A stretch of 64,000 nucleotides of DNA from Streptomyces mangrovi (GCF_900114215.1 NZ_FOSG01000018.1:1-64000), one strand, 5' to 3'; counted from the stretch's first letter, positions 1 through 9,306 are shown. A program made the numbers and translations. The notes: generated by a model from the letters alone, not told the origin.

Positions 1-575
1 GCCTTGATCTCGCCTCCCGCGTCCTCGCCGTCGCCGAAGAAGACGCCCACCGGCGCCAGGTGGAAGGTGTCGCCCACGCCCATCCTCCCGGCCGCCGCCT
101 TCAGATGGACGTCCGAGGGCGTCACCGTGGGGTTCAGCCGTACTCCCAGCATCCGCCTGGCCTGGTCGTAGTACGGCTTCAGCTCCTCCTGCCAGTCGGT
201 GATGTGCCCCCACTGACGGTCGGCGAAGAACGCCGGCGGCGGCACGTAGAGGGTGTTGGCGTAGTTCAGCGAACCGCCGCCCACCCCGGCACCGGCCAGG
301 ATCATCACCTTGTCCATCAGATGGATGCGCTGGATGCCGTACAGGCCCAGCGCCGGGGCCCACAGGTAGTTCCTCAGGTCCCAGGAGTTCTTCGGCAGCG
401 TCTCGCGGGTGAAGCGCCGCCCCGCCTCCAGCACCCCGACCCGGTAGCCCTTCTCCGTCAGCCGCAGCGCGGACACCGAACCGCCGAAACCGGAACCGAC
501 CACGATCACGTCGTAGTCGTACGGCTGCGGCGGGCCGGACGGCTGCTGCGCTGCTTCGTCCTGCGGTCGGGACAC
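1..575 (-). CDS. GMC family FAD-dependent oxidoreductase (partial, N-terminal part)
   Basis: The first 191 residues of a flavoprotein are visible; the rest runs off the left edge. Near the N-terminus (about residues 20-40) the segment DVIVVGSGFGG is a Rossmann FAD-binding GxGxxG motif, followed by VLEAGRRF, where the acidic residue binds the FAD ribose. AGAGVGGGSLNYANT is the second GMC signature. The closest general resemblance is to cholesterol-oxidase or choline-dehydrogenase-like GMC proteins, which oxidise alcohols; the substrate cannot be told. The start is a GTG with a GGAGG ribosome binding site five bases upstream. It lies 98 bp downstream of the aldehyde dehydrogenase gene on the same strand, so an alcohol to aldehyde to acid pairing is possible (inference). 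Confidence 0.85.
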   Translation of the reverse strand, partial: MSRPQDEAAQQPSGPPQPYDYDVIVVGSGFGGSVSALRLTEKGYRVGVLEAGRRFTRETLPKNSWDLRNYLWAPALGLYGIQRIHLMDKVMILAGAGVGGGSLNYANTLYVPPPAFFADRQWGHITDWQEELKPYYDQARRMLGVRLNPTVTPSDVHLKAAAGRMGVGDTFHLAPVGVFFGDGEDAGGEIK

Positions 576-673
576 GGGGACCTCCGGTGGTGCGTATCGG
601 TTCCGGGGAAGGAGGCGGAAGAGGGGCGGGGACGGGGGCGGGGCGTCGGGAGGGGCGGCGGGAGGGCGGGGCG

Positions 674-2422
674 TCAGCGGAAGCGGAACGCCTTCATCAC
701 GCGCAGGGAGGCGCTCATGAAGGCCGCGTACTTCGCGTCGTCCATACCGAGCGACGGGGCCATGGGCAGCAGCCGCTGGGTGGCGACGGTCTGCGCCTCC
801 GTGTACTTGAGGATGCCCTCCGAGCCGTGCCGGCGGCCCACCCCGGACTCGCCCATGCCGCCCATCGGCGACTGGACGCTGCCGTACGCGGCGGCGTAGC
901 CCTCGTTGACGTTCACCGTGCCGGTGCGCAGCCGGGCGGCGACCTCGCGGCCCCGGCGGGTGTTCCTGGTCCAGACGCTGGAGTTGAGGCCGTAAGGGGT
1001 GGCGTTGGCCAGCGCGACCGCCTCGTCCTCGTCGGAGAAGCGGTAGACGGAGACGACGGGGCCGAAGGTCTCCTCACCGCAGACGGCCATGGGTGCGGTG
1101 ACGCCCTCCAGGACGGTCGGCTCGTAGAACAGCGGTCCGACGTCAGGGCGTGCCCTGCCGCCGGCCAGGACCTTCGCGCCCTTGGCGACGGCGTCGTCCA
1201 CGTGCCGCACCACGTTCTCCAGCTGCCGCTTCGAGACGAGCGATCCCATGTCGGCGCCGTAGGCCAGCGCCGATCCCAGGCGCAGCGCCCTGGTGCGTGC
1301 GGTGAACCGTTCCAGGAAGGCGTCGGCGATCGAGTCGTGGACGTAGAGCCGCTCGATGGAGATGCACAGCTGCCCGGCCGAGGAGAAGGCGGCGCGCACC
1401 GCGCCCTCGGCCGCGTGGTCGACGTCGGCGTCCTCCAGCACCAGCATGGCGTTCTTGCCGCCCAGCTCCAGCGAGGTCCCCACCAGGCGGAACGCGGCCC
1501 GCTGGGCGACCTCGCGGCCGGTGCGGGTGGAACCGGTGAAGGAGACGTAGTCGGCGTGGTCGACGACCGCCGGACCGACGACCGGACCCTCGCCGATCAC
1601 GATCTGCCAGACCTCGGCGGGCAGCCCGGCCTCGATCAGCAGGTCGCGCGCCCACAGGGCGGTCAGCGCGGTCTCGGTGTCGGGCTTCATGACGACGGCG
1701 TTGCCGGCGGCGAAGGCGGGCAGCGCGTCGCCGACCGACAGCTCCAGCGGGTAGTTCCACGGGGCGATCTGCCCGACCACGCCCTTGGGGTGGCGCAGCT
1801 CCCGCACCCGGGTGAGCACCGGGATGGCGCCGGTGTGGTTCCGGGGGCGCAGGTACGCCGGGGCCTTGCGGCCGTAGTGGCGGGCGGCGACGGCGACCGC
1901 CTGCACCTCCTCGTGGGCGTGCAGCCGCGCCTTGCCGGTCTCCAGCTGGACCAGGTCCAGCACCTCCGACTGGCGGGCCAGCAGCAGGTCGTGGAAGCGC
2001 AGCAGGACGGCGGCGCGCTCGCGCACCGGCCGCGCCGCCCACGTCCGCTGCGCCTCGCGGGCCCGGGCGTAGGCCTCGGCGACCTCGGCGGGGGTGGATT
2101 CGGGCAGGTCGGCCAGCTTCTCGCCGGTGAAGGGGGTGTGGCAGGCGGTGCGGCCGCTGCCCGTCAGGCCGCGGGTCAGCCGGGCGACCAGTTCGCCGGT
2201 CACCACGTCGGCGGCGGTGCGGGCGGCGGCGGGGGCGGCGGCCACCGGGTTGCCGGCCGCCGTGGGCGCGGCGGGGGCTGCGGTGACCGCGGGGGACTCA
2301 AGGGCCTCGGGGGTCTCAGGAACCACAGGGGTCCCAGGGGCTGCGGTGACCGCGGGAGCTTCGGGGCCGGTGCCCGTCGTCTGCGCCGCCCCGGTGGCGG
2401 CGGTACCTGGCGAATCCGTCAT
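674..2422 (-). CDS. Succinate-semialdehyde dehydrogenase (NADP+), GabD2-type
   Basis: The 582-residue protein is an aldehyde dehydrogenase that should oxidise succinate semialdehyde to succinate, for example in GABA breakdown. The first 70 residues are an Ala/Pro/Thr-rich extension not needed for the fold. Visible catalytic features are the oxyanion Asn in PWNYP (residue 223), the general base Glu in LELGGKN (319) and the nucleophile Cys in GQLCISIER (353). I chose the ATG start because TACCCT ends seven bases before it, as in leaderless actinobacterial genes; a GTG 51 bases further upstream is possible but has no ribosome binding site. The exact substrate rests on family resemblance to the actinobacterial GabD2 group. 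Confidence 0.9.
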   Translation of the reverse strand: MTDSPGTAATGAAQTTGTGPEAPAVTAAPGTPVVPETPEALESPAVTAAPAAPTAAGNPVAAAPAAARTAADVVTGELVARLTRGLTGSGRTACHTPFTGEKLADLPESTPAEVAEAYARAREAQRTWAARPVRERAAVLLRFHDLLLARQSEVLDLVQLETGKARLHAHEEVQAVAVAARHYGRKAPAYLRPRNHTGAIPVLTRVRELRHPKGVVGQIAPWNYPLELSVGDALPAFAAGNAVVMKPDTETALTALWARDLLIEAGLPAEVWQIVIGEGPVVGPAVVDHADYVSFTGSTRTGREVAQRAAFRLVGTSLELGGKNAMLVLEDADVDHAAEGAVRAAFSSAGQLCISIERLYVHDSIADAFLERFTARTRALRLGSALAYGADMGSLVSKRQLENVVRHVDDAVAKGAKVLAGGRARPDVGPLFYEPTVLEGVTAPMAVCGEETFGPVVSVYRFSDEDEAVALANATPYGLNSSVWTRNTRRGREVAARLRTGTVNVNEGYAAAYGSVQSPMGGMGESGVGRRHGSEGILKYTEAQTVATQRLLPMAPSLGMDDAKYAAFMSASLRVMKAFRFR

Positions 2423-2429
2423 ACCGGGG

Positions 2430-2435
2430 AGGGTA
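2430..2435 (-). promoter_or_regulatory. Candidate -10 hexamer (leaderless) for the aldehyde dehydrogenase
   Basis: On the minus strand TACCCT fits TANNNT and ends seven bases before the ATG, with no ribosome binding site between. This spacing would start the transcript at or next to the start codon. No convincing -35 is seen. Confidence 0.4.
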
Positions 2436-2616
2436 CGGCGTGGGAAACCTTCTGTGTACCCGGCGGTAACCACTTTTCACGGAATCCGCCAGTGATCACT
2501 GGCACATACCTTGCGCGCATTCGGACGGCGGCCCGCAGGACGGCCCGGAGGACGGCCCGGGGTGCGACCGGAAAACGGCCTTGAGCGGCCCGGCCGGGCG
2601 GCCGGGCGGGGGCGGC

Positions 2617-5004
2617 TCAGCCGGTGGCGCGGTAGGTGTCGGCGATCGTGTCGAAGAGGCGGTTGATGTCGTCCTTACGGCTCTCCGGACCCCTGACCAG
2701 CAACGAGTGGTAGCGACCGTCCACGATGACCGCCCGGTCGCACATGTAGGTGCTGTCCGCGCCCTCGCGCCAGCTGAACCGGCCCTCGGCCATCACCGTC
2801 CGGCCCACCTGTATCCGCCGCATCCCGGAACTGGTCGCCCAGTCCGCGGCACGGTACGCGTCCAGCTCCCGCTGGTCGTCGGTGAGGTACGCCATCGGGT
2901 CCGAGCCGTACTCCTCGGTGGTGTCCCGGCCGGGCACCACGACGATCTCCAGGTCACCGCGTGTGAAGACCGTCCGCCCCCGGCCGTCCGGCCCCGCCCG
3001 CCGGGCGTCCTCGGGGAGCGCGATCCGGAAACCGGCCGCGTCCTCGTGCAGCGCGTAGCCGTCGAGTCCCTCCACCGGATCGCCGGCCTGCGGCCGCTCG
3101 GTGCCGGGCGCCTTCGAGCCCTCGGTCCCGTCCGGTTCCCCGGCCTCGGCCTCCCGCGGTGGGGCTTCCTCCCCCGGCTCCCCCGGCTGCTCCGGCTCCC
3201 CCGGCTGCGCGCCCACACTGCCGGGCCGCTGGTCGGCGCTGTTCCCTGCGGAACCGGCGCCGCCCTCGGGCATGTACACGGCCGCGTACACCAGCGTCCC
3301 GGTCAGCAGCAGGAGGACCAGCCCGACCAGGACCATGCCCAGCCGGCGCGGTGACCTCTGCTTCCGGGCACGCCGGTGCCGGGCGTGGGTGGCCACCAGG
3401 GAACGCTCCGCCCGCTTCCTGCGCACCAGCTCGCCGCGGCGCCTTATGATCGGCAGCCGCCTGGGGTCGGCGGGCCGGCCGGCCTCCAGCGAAAGCGGCG
3501 CGGTGACCGTGTGCAGCCCGACCTCGGGCTCGGGCGCGGAACGGATCAGGGAACGCAGCCAGCCGCCCAGCTCCTCGAAGTCCGGCCGCTCGGTCGGGTC
3601 CTGGCGCAGCAGCGACTCCACGACGGGCCGCAGCGCACCGCACTCCTCGGCGAACGCGGGCGGCTCGGCGCACACCATCTGCACCAGCTCGGCCACCGAC
3701 TCCTCGGGGTAGGGCGCGTGCCCCTGGACGGCCCGGAACAGCAGCGCGCCCAGAGCCCACAGATCGGCCGCCGGGCCGACCGGCGGGGCCAGCCGCCAGT
3801 TCTCGTAGACGGGCCCGGCCTGCTCGGGGGCCCAGCGCTCGGTGACGGCGCCGACGATCGCCGTCCTGGTCTGACGGGCGCGTTCGGCGGCGAGCGCGGT
3901 GGTGGGGCCGCGGTAGCGGTCGCCGTCCTCCTCGCCCCAGCTCCGCACCGGCGGCGTCCGCTCGCCGTGCGGCTCCTCGCCGTGCGCCTCGTCGTACGGC
4001 TCGCCGTACGGGGTCGAGCCGCCGGGGGGCACCGGGCGCAGGTCCCCGGCCTGCCGACCGGCCGCGTCCCTGCGCGCCTCGACCTCGGTCCGGGCGGCGG
4101 CGGCGCGCGTACCGGCCCGGTACGCGGCGATGGCGCCGCTGCGCGCGGCGCGCTCGGCGGCCGGGCCGCCCCGCTCCGGGCGCCCGCCGCCGTCGTGGGG
4201 CGTGGGGTGGCCGTACGCCCCGTACTCCTCCGCCTCAGGGCCCTCGCCGGTGCCGGGACCGGCCAGCTGGCGGGGCACACCGGCCACCGCCGGGCCCTGG
4301 TCCGCCCCCCGGTAGCCGGGCGGCAGCCCGGGGACGCCGACCCCGGACACCTCTCCCGCCGCACCGTCCGCGGAGCCCTCCGCGGGACCGTCCACATGAC
4401 CGCGCGGCAGCACGCTCGGCGGCGCCGGGAGTGGGTCGTACCCGCACAGCGCCTCCTCCGCCGCGCCGGCGGCCAGCCCGGTGAGCACGGCCCGGCCGTC
4501 GTCGCAGACGAGGACGGTGCGGGGGGTGATGTTGCGGTGGACCCAGCCTTGCGCGTGGACCGCGCGCAGGGCCGCGAGCAGGTCGGCCGCCAGCTCCGCC
4601 GCCCGGTGGGGGCTGAGCGGGCGCTCGGCGAGCAGGGCGGCCAGCGGCCGGGCCGCGACCAGTTCGCTGACGATCCACAGGCCGTCGCCCTCGACGAAGA
4701 CGTCGAAGACCTGGTCGAGCCTTGGATGGTCGGGTATCCGGGAGGCGGCCAGCGCCGCCTCCACCGCGCGCCGCACGGCGGGGTCGGCCGGGCGGCGCGT
4801 GGCACGGCCGGCGCGGTCGTGCCCGTAGCCGCCCCCGCCGAGGAACTCGGCCTCGACGACCTCCGGCAGCGGCACCTGGCGGACCAGCACCTCCTGCCCG
4901 CTGGCCGTGTCGTACGCGCGGGACTCCACCAGCTCGTACTCGTCCGACGGCGGACGCGGCAAGCGGTACCGCTCGGCCAGCAGCCGACCCGAGTACTCGT
5001 CCAC
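2617..5004 (-). CDS. Membrane-anchored Ser/Thr kinase-like protein, predicted pseudokinase
   Basis: This 795-residue protein has the outline of a receptor-type bacterial Ser/Thr kinase, but the residues needed for phosphotransfer are gone. The VAIK lysine is Arg42 (VLVRQV), HRD is HRN (156-158), and DFG reads GLA at 176-178 (LTGLAAG). A low-complexity insert of about 170 residues splits the domain where the activation segment should be, and the C-lobe resumes with DLWALGALLF. One membrane helix follows (LVGLVLLLLTGTLVYAAVY), then a Pro/Glu/Gly-rich linker and an extracellular domain of about 140 residues. The GTG start has GGAGGG four bases upstream. It lies 142 bp downstream of an intact kinase gene on the same strand. 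A scaffold or regulatory role is inferred. Confidence 0.85.
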   Translation of the reverse strand: MDEYSGRLLAERYRLPRPPSDEYELVESRAYDTASGQEVLVRQVPLPEVVEAEFLGGGGYGHDRAGRATRRPADPAVRRAVEAALAASRIPDHPRLDQVFDVFVEGDGLWIVSELVAARPLAALLAERPLSPHRAAELAADLLAALRAVHAQGWVHRNITPRTVLVCDDGRAVLTGLAAGAAEEALCGYDPLPAPPSVLPRGHVDGPAEGSADGAAGEVSGVGVPGLPPGYRGADQGPAVAGVPRQLAGPGTGEGPEAEEYGAYGHPTPHDGGGRPERGGPAAERAARSGAIAAYRAGTRAAAARTEVEARRDAAGRQAGDLRPVPPGGSTPYGEPYDEAHGEEPHGERTPPVRSWGEEDGDRYRGPTTALAAERARQTRTAIVGAVTERWAPEQAGPVYENWRLAPPVGPAADLWALGALLFRAVQGHAPYPEESVAELVQMVCAEPPAFAEECGALRPVVESLLRQDPTERPDFEELGGWLRSLIRSAPEPEVGLHTVTAPLSLEAGRPADPRRLPIIRRRGELVRRKRAERSLVATHARHRRARKQRSPRRLGMVLVGLVLLLLTGTLVYAAVYMPEGGAGSAGNSADQRPGSVGAQPGEPEQPGEPGEEAPPREAEAGEPDGTEGSKAPGTERPQAGDPVEGLDGYALHEDAAGFRIALPEDARRAGPDGRGRTVFTRGDLEIVVVPGRDTTEEYGSDPMAYLTDDQRELDAYRAADWATSSGMRRIQVGRTVMAEGRFSWREGADSTYMCDRAVIVDGRYHSLLVRGPESRKDDINRLFDTIADTYRATG

Positions 5005-5146
5005 GGCGCCCTCCCCACACGACCTGGTGCCCTACCGGTCCGTCAAGACCCGTTCACGGCGGCCGGATAGCGGACGCACAGGGTCTGCGTACTATCACGA
5101 TACGTGCCCGGGCGGCCTCGCGTCGCCCGTCGGCCGGTTGTACCTC

Positions 5147-7090
5147 TCAGTCCCGGGGGCGGAACGTCCGGAACGCGGTCTCCCGCACCGTGCGGCACTC
5201 CTCGCCGTCCCACTTCTCCGTCTCACAGGTGATCATGATGGCGTAGCCGTGGGTGTCGTCGACCCGGAAGCCGCGGTTGAGGACGCGCACCCGCTTCCCG
5301 CTCTCCACGCGTTCGAACGTCCAGTCCGCGACGGTCGGGTAGTCCCGCCACTTCACGGGCTCGATGTCCACCAGGGAGTAGCCGGTGCTGCTGCCGCGCA
5401 CGGCGGGCTCCAGGGAGCGCCAGGCGCCCGCCGCGCTGTCCCCGGGGCTGCCGTTGAAGTCGACCTGGACCTTGGGGTAGCCGCCGCCGGCCGGGGCGTA
5501 CTTGCCGCCGGAGTTCCGGCCCGCTATCCCGGCGCGCTCGTAGCCCTCGGGCATCGCCATCGAGAAGTGGAAGCGGTCGTCGGTGACCGTCTCGTAGCCC
5601 TCGGGCAGCCCCTCGCCGCCCTGTCCGCCCTTGCCGCCGTCCTCGCCGTCCTCCCGCTTCTCCCCGTCGTCCTTCCCGTCGTCCTTCCCGCCGTCCTCGT
5701 CGGCGGACGGCTCGGAGGAGGGCTCGGCGGACGGCTCGGCGGAGGACGCGCCCGGTCCGCCGTCCTTGCCGTCCTGCCCGGCGGTCGGGGCCGCGGACGT
5801 ACCGGATCCGGCCCGCCCGCCGGACTCCTCGTCACCGCCCGCGAACGCGAAGGCCAGGACGGTGCCGAGCAGGGCCAGCACCACGACGGCGACCACCGCG
5901 AGCCCGGCGGGCTGCCGTGCCATACGGGCCGCGCGGGCCACACCGGCCGGGGCGGCGGTGGTGGCCGCGGCGCCGCCGGCCGCTCCGGGGGCGCCCGCGG
6001 CGCCCTTCCCGCCGGTCTTCTCCCCGGCCTCCCCGGCCTTCCCCTCCTCGCCGCGCCCGGCTGCCCCAGCCGATGCGGCCGATGCGGCCGATGCGGCGCG
6101 TACGGACCGCAGCGCCCCACGCAGCCGCTCACCGCCCGCGCCGCCCGCGGCAGCCGGGCCGGCCGCCCCGGCGCCGGCCACCGGGAGCACGGTCGTACGG
6201 GTGCCCTCCGGCTCCTCCTTCTTCTTCTCCTTCTCGCCCCCGGCGTGCGGCCCGCGGGCCGCACGCTCCAGCAGCACCCGCGCGCCCGGCTCGTCCAGCC
6301 GCTTGTCCGCGTCCTTGTCCAGCAGGCCGTGGATGACCGCCTCCAGCGCCCCGGCGCGCTTGGGGGGCTCCAGCGGCTCGGTCATCACCGCGGTCAGGGT
6401 GGCGATCGCCGACCCCTTGTCGTACGGCGGGTGGCCCTCCACCGCCGCGTACAGCAGCCCGCCCAGCGACCACAGGTCGGAGGGCGGGCCGGGGCGCTGA
6501 CCGCGCGCCCGCTCCGGCGCTATGTAGGAGGGCGCGCCGACCAGCATGCCGGTGGAGGTGAGGGAGGGGTCGCCCTCGATCTGGGCGATGCCGAAGTCGG
6601 TGAGGACGACCCGGCCGTCCTCGTCGGCGATCAGGACGTTGGAGGGCTTCACGTCGCGGTGCAGGATGCCCTCGCGGTGCGCGGCGCGCAGCACGTCGAG
6701 GATCGCCAGGCCCACCTCGGCCGCCCGCCGCGGCTCCAGCGGGCCGTCCTCGCGCAGCACGTCGGCCAGGGAGCGGCCGTCGATCAGCTCCATGACGATC
6801 CAGGGGCGGTCGTCCTCGTCGACCACGTCGTAGACGGTGACGGCGCTGCTGCTGCGGATGCGCGCGATGGCCTTGGCCTCGCGCAGCGTGCGGGTGATCA
6901 GCCGGCGCTTCTCCTCCTCGTCGATGCTGGAGGGGAAGCGCAGTTCCTTCACCGCGACGGTACGGCCCAGGACCTCGTCCTCGGCCCGCCACACGGTGCC
7001 CATTCCGCCGCGGCCCAGGACGTCGCCCAACCGGTAACGCCCGCCCAGCAGCCGTCCGGCCTTCTTGCCGCGGCCGTCCACGTCGCTCAT
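5147..7090 (-). CDS. Receptor-type Ser/Thr protein kinase (Hanks/PknB type)
   Basis: A 647-residue membrane kinase with a full set of catalytic motifs: glycine loop LGRGGMG (25-31), ATP lysine K48 in VAVKEL, HRDVKPSN (144-151) and DFG (165-167). After the kinase domain comes a long Ala/Gly/Pro-rich and charged linker, one membrane helix (AVVAVVVLALLGTVLAFAFA), a Ser/Glu/Asp-rich stalk and an extracellular domain of about 150 residues with two Cys (CETEKWDGEEC). No PASTA repeats are present. The ATG start has a GAGGGGA ribosome binding site; the reading frame extends upstream, but that part is repeat-derived Arg/Ala sequence. The neighbouring pseudokinase has the same layout, so the two may work together. 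Confidence 0.92.
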   Translation of the reverse strand: MSDVDGRGKKAGRLLGGRYRLGDVLGRGGMGTVWRAEDEVLGRTVAVKELRFPSSIDEEEKRRLITRTLREAKAIARIRSSSAVTVYDVVDEDDRPWIVMELIDGRSLADVLREDGPLEPRRAAEVGLAILDVLRAAHREGILHRDVKPSNVLIADEDGRVVLTDFGIAQIEGDPSLTSTGMLVGAPSYIAPERARGQRPGPPSDLWSLGGLLYAAVEGHPPYDKGSAIATLTAVMTEPLEPPKRAGALEAVIHGLLDKDADKRLDEPGARVLLERAARGPHAGGEKEKKKEEPEGTRTTVLPVAGAGAAGPAAAGGAGGERLRGALRSVRAASAASAASAGAAGRGEEGKAGEAGEKTGGKGAAGAPGAAGGAAATTAAPAGVARAARMARQPAGLAVVAVVVLALLGTVLAFAFAGGDEESGGRAGSGTSAAPTAGQDGKDGGPGASSAEPSAEPSSEPSADEDGGKDDGKDDGEKREDGEDGGKGGQGGEGLPEGYETVTDDRFHFSMAMPEGYERAGIAGRNSGGKYAPAGGGYPKVQVDFNGSPGDSAAGAWRSLEPAVRGSSTGYSLVDIEPVKWRDYPTVADWTFERVESGKRVRVLNRGFRVDDTHGYAIMITCETEKWDGEECRTVRETAFRTFRPRD

Positions 7091-7246
7091 GCGTCCCCTC
7101 ACACTCAGCCCGCCCCAGCAGTGGCCCCATTCTCCCCCACGGGGCGGACCGCGGTGCACGCGGCCGGGGACACACAACCGGAACGGCGGTGCGCGGGGCC
7201 GGGGCTGACGCCCCGGCATCCGCGGGCGCGCCGGGCGCGCCCGCGC

Positions 7247-7312
7247 ACCGGCCGCGCACCGGCCGCGTACCGGCCGCGTACCGGCCATGTACCGGCCATG
7301 TACCGGCCGCGC
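7247..7312. repeat. Six tandem copies of an 11-bp unit
   Basis: Six unbroken 11-bp units occur in the gap between glpD and the kinase gene. Units read ACCGGCCGCGC, ACCGGCCGCGT or ACCGGCCATGT. An 11-bp period puts the copies on nearly the same DNA face, but no function is known. They lie 157 bp or more upstream of the kinase start. Confidence 0.9.
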
Positions 7313-7315
7313 GGT

Positions 7316-7346
7316 GTCCGCCGGTGACGTTCCGTCACCGGCGGAC
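7316..7346 (-). terminator. Hairpin terminator downstream of glpD
   Basis: A perfect 14-bp inverted repeat (GTCCGCCGGTGACG and its complement) with a 3-nt loop begins seven bases after the glpD stop codon. There is no U-tract, which is usual for Streptomyces terminators. Confidence 0.75.
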
Positions 7347-7352
7347 GGTGCG

Positions 7353-9068
7353 TCACAGCGGCTGGAGCGGCACGATGTCCGGGGCGCCCAGGCGCGCGGC
7401 GTCGGCGGTCTGGTCGTCGGGCTGGCGCTGGGACTCCCGCTCGGCCTCGACCCGCTTGTGGTAGTGCTCCACCTCGCGGTCGATCTGCCCGGCGTCCCAG
7501 CCGAGCACCGGGGCCATCAGCTCGGCGCACTCCCGCGCGCTGCGCGTGCCGCGGTCGAAGGTCTCGATGGAGATGCGGGTGCGGCGGGTGAGGACGTCGT
7601 CCAGGTGGCGCGCGCCCTCATGGGTGCAGGCGTACACCACCTCCGCCCTGAGGTAGTCGTCGGCGCACGGCAGCGGCTCGCCCAGGCTCGGGTCGGCGGC
7701 GACCAGCTCCAGCACCTCGTCGGTCAGCGAGCCGTACCGGCCCAGCAGATGCTCCACGCGCGCCACGTGCAGCCCGGTGCGGGCGGCGATGCGGGCGCGG
7801 GCGTTCCACATCGCGTGGTAGCCCTCGGCCCCGACCAGCGGCACCTCCTCCGTGGTGCACTCGGCGACGCGGTGGTCGAGCCCGTGGACGGCCTCGTCGA
7901 CCGCGTCCTTGGCCATCACCCGGTACGTCGTGTACTTGCCGCCCGCGACGACCACCAGGCCCGGCACCGGGTGGGCGACGGTGTGCTCGCGCGAGAGCTT
8001 GCTGGTGGCGTCCGACTCCCCGGCCAGCAGCGGGCGCAGTCCGGCGTACACGCCCTCCACGTCGTCGCGGGTGAGCGGCACGGCCAGCACCGAGTTGACG
8101 TGGTCGAGCAGGTAGTCGATGTCGGCGCTGGAGGCCGCCGGGTGGGCCTTGTCCAGATCCCATCCGGTGTCGGTGGTGCCGATGATCCAGTGCCGTCCCC
8201 AGGGGATGACGAACAGCACGCTCTTCTCGGTGCGCAGGATCAGGCCGGTGGTGGAGTGGATGCGGTCGCGGGGCACCACCAGGTGGATGCCCTTGGAGGC
8301 GCGGACGTGGAACTGCCCGCGCTCGGCGGTCAGCCGCTGGGTGTCGTCGGTCCACACGCCGGTGGCGTTGACGACCTGCTTGGCCCGGATCTCGTACTCG
8401 CCGCCCTGCTCCAGGTCCTCCACCCGGGCGCCGACCACGCGCTCGCCCTCGCGCAGGAAGCCCACCACGCGGGCCCGGTTGGCGGCGTGGGCGCCGTAGG
8501 CGGCCGCGGTGCGCACCAGGGCGGCGACGTAGCGGGCGTCGTCCATCTGCGCGTCGTAGTACTGCAGGGCGCCCACCAGCGCGTCCTTGCGCAGGGCGGG
8601 AGCCACCCGCAGGGCCTGGCGGCGCGTCAGATGCCGGTGGTGGGGCAGGCCGCGACTGCGTCCGGAGGCCGTGGCGAGCACGTCGTACAGCGCCACGCCG
8701 GAGCCCGCGTACAGCCGCTCCCAGCCCCGGTGCCGCAGCGGGTAGAGGAAGGGGACGGGCCTGACCAGGTGGGGGGCGATCCGCTGGAGCAGCAGCCCGC
8801 GCTCCTTGAGCGCCTCGCGCACCAGCGTGAAGTCCAGCATCTCCAGATAGCGCAGCCCGCCGTGGATGAGCTTGCTGGAGCGGCTGGAGGTGCCCGAGGC
8901 CCAGTCGCGCGCCTCGACGATGCCCGTCGACAGGCCGCGGGTCGCCGCGTCCAGGACGGTGCCGGCGCCGACCACCCCGCCACCGACGACCAGTATGTCC
9001 AGCTCGCGCTCCGACATGCGGGCGAGCGCCTCGGCCCGCTCGGCCGGTCCCAGTGCCGCTGTCCTCAC
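7353..9068 (-). CDS. glpD: Glycerol-3-phosphate dehydrogenase (FAD-dependent)
   Basis: This 571-residue protein should oxidise glycerol-3-phosphate to dihydroxyacetone phosphate at the membrane and pass electrons to quinone. It has the FAD-binding segment DILVVGGGVVGAG (24-36), the DAATRGLSTGIVEARDWASG stretch typical of GlpD, and the SSKLIHGGLRYLE signature, followed by the C-terminal DAO helical domain. The GTG start at VRTAALG was chosen because GGAGG sits five bases upstream; the frame stays open further back only through a short repeat. It is divergent from a nucleotide-sugar dehydrogenase gene. No glycerol kinase or facilitator gene lies next to it here. Confidence 0.94.
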   Translation of the reverse strand: MRTAALGPAERAEALARMSERELDILVVGGGVVGAGTVLDAATRGLSTGIVEARDWASGTSSRSSKLIHGGLRYLEMLDFTLVREALKERGLLLQRIAPHLVRPVPFLYPLRHRGWERLYAGSGVALYDVLATASGRSRGLPHHRHLTRRQALRVAPALRKDALVGALQYYDAQMDDARYVAALVRTAAAYGAHAANRARVVGFLREGERVVGARVEDLEQGGEYEIRAKQVVNATGVWTDDTQRLTAERGQFHVRASKGIHLVVPRDRIHSTTGLILRTEKSVLFVIPWGRHWIIGTTDTGWDLDKAHPAASSADIDYLLDHVNSVLAVPLTRDDVEGVYAGLRPLLAGESDATSKLSREHTVAHPVPGLVVVAGGKYTTYRVMAKDAVDEAVHGLDHRVAECTTEEVPLVGAEGYHAMWNARARIAARTGLHVARVEHLLGRYGSLTDEVLELVAADPSLGEPLPCADDYLRAEVVYACTHEGARHLDDVLTRRTRISIETFDRGTRSARECAELMAPVLGWDAGQIDREVEHYHKRVEAERESQRQPDDQTADAARLGAPDIVPLQPL

Positions 9069-9108
9069 CACTGCCTCCCTGATATGCCGATACCCCGGTC
9101 GATCGCCC

Positions 9109-9144
9109 GTCCGTACACCTGTCCGTACGCCTGTCCGTACCCGC
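9109..9144. repeat. Three 12-bp direct repeats upstream of glpD
   Basis: GTCCGTACACCT, GTCCGTACGCCT and GTCCGTACCCGC follow one another 41 bases upstream of the glpD start. They could be part of a regulator site or simple slippage; the sequence does not decide. Confidence 0.7.
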
Positions 9145-9217
9145 CCTGGCACCTACCCGTTCGTCCGCCGATCCCACGACTTCGACCCGGGCGGACACCG
9201 CTCCGCACGCAATCCAC

Positions 9218-9234
9218 CATATCTGTCATATATG
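9218..9234. promoter_or_regulatory. AT-rich dyad between glpD and the divergent dehydrogenase
   Basis: CATAT, seven bases, then ATATG form a short dyad in an AT-rich island that stands out in this GC-rich DNA. Its place between divergent genes suits a promoter or operator, possibly for a glycerol regulator (inference). Confidence 0.35.
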
Positions 9235-9306
9235 CGCTTAACCTGACATCGCCCCATAAGCCAGCCAGCCCCACGAGTCCGCCGACAGGGGAAGGGACGC
9301 CGCCTC

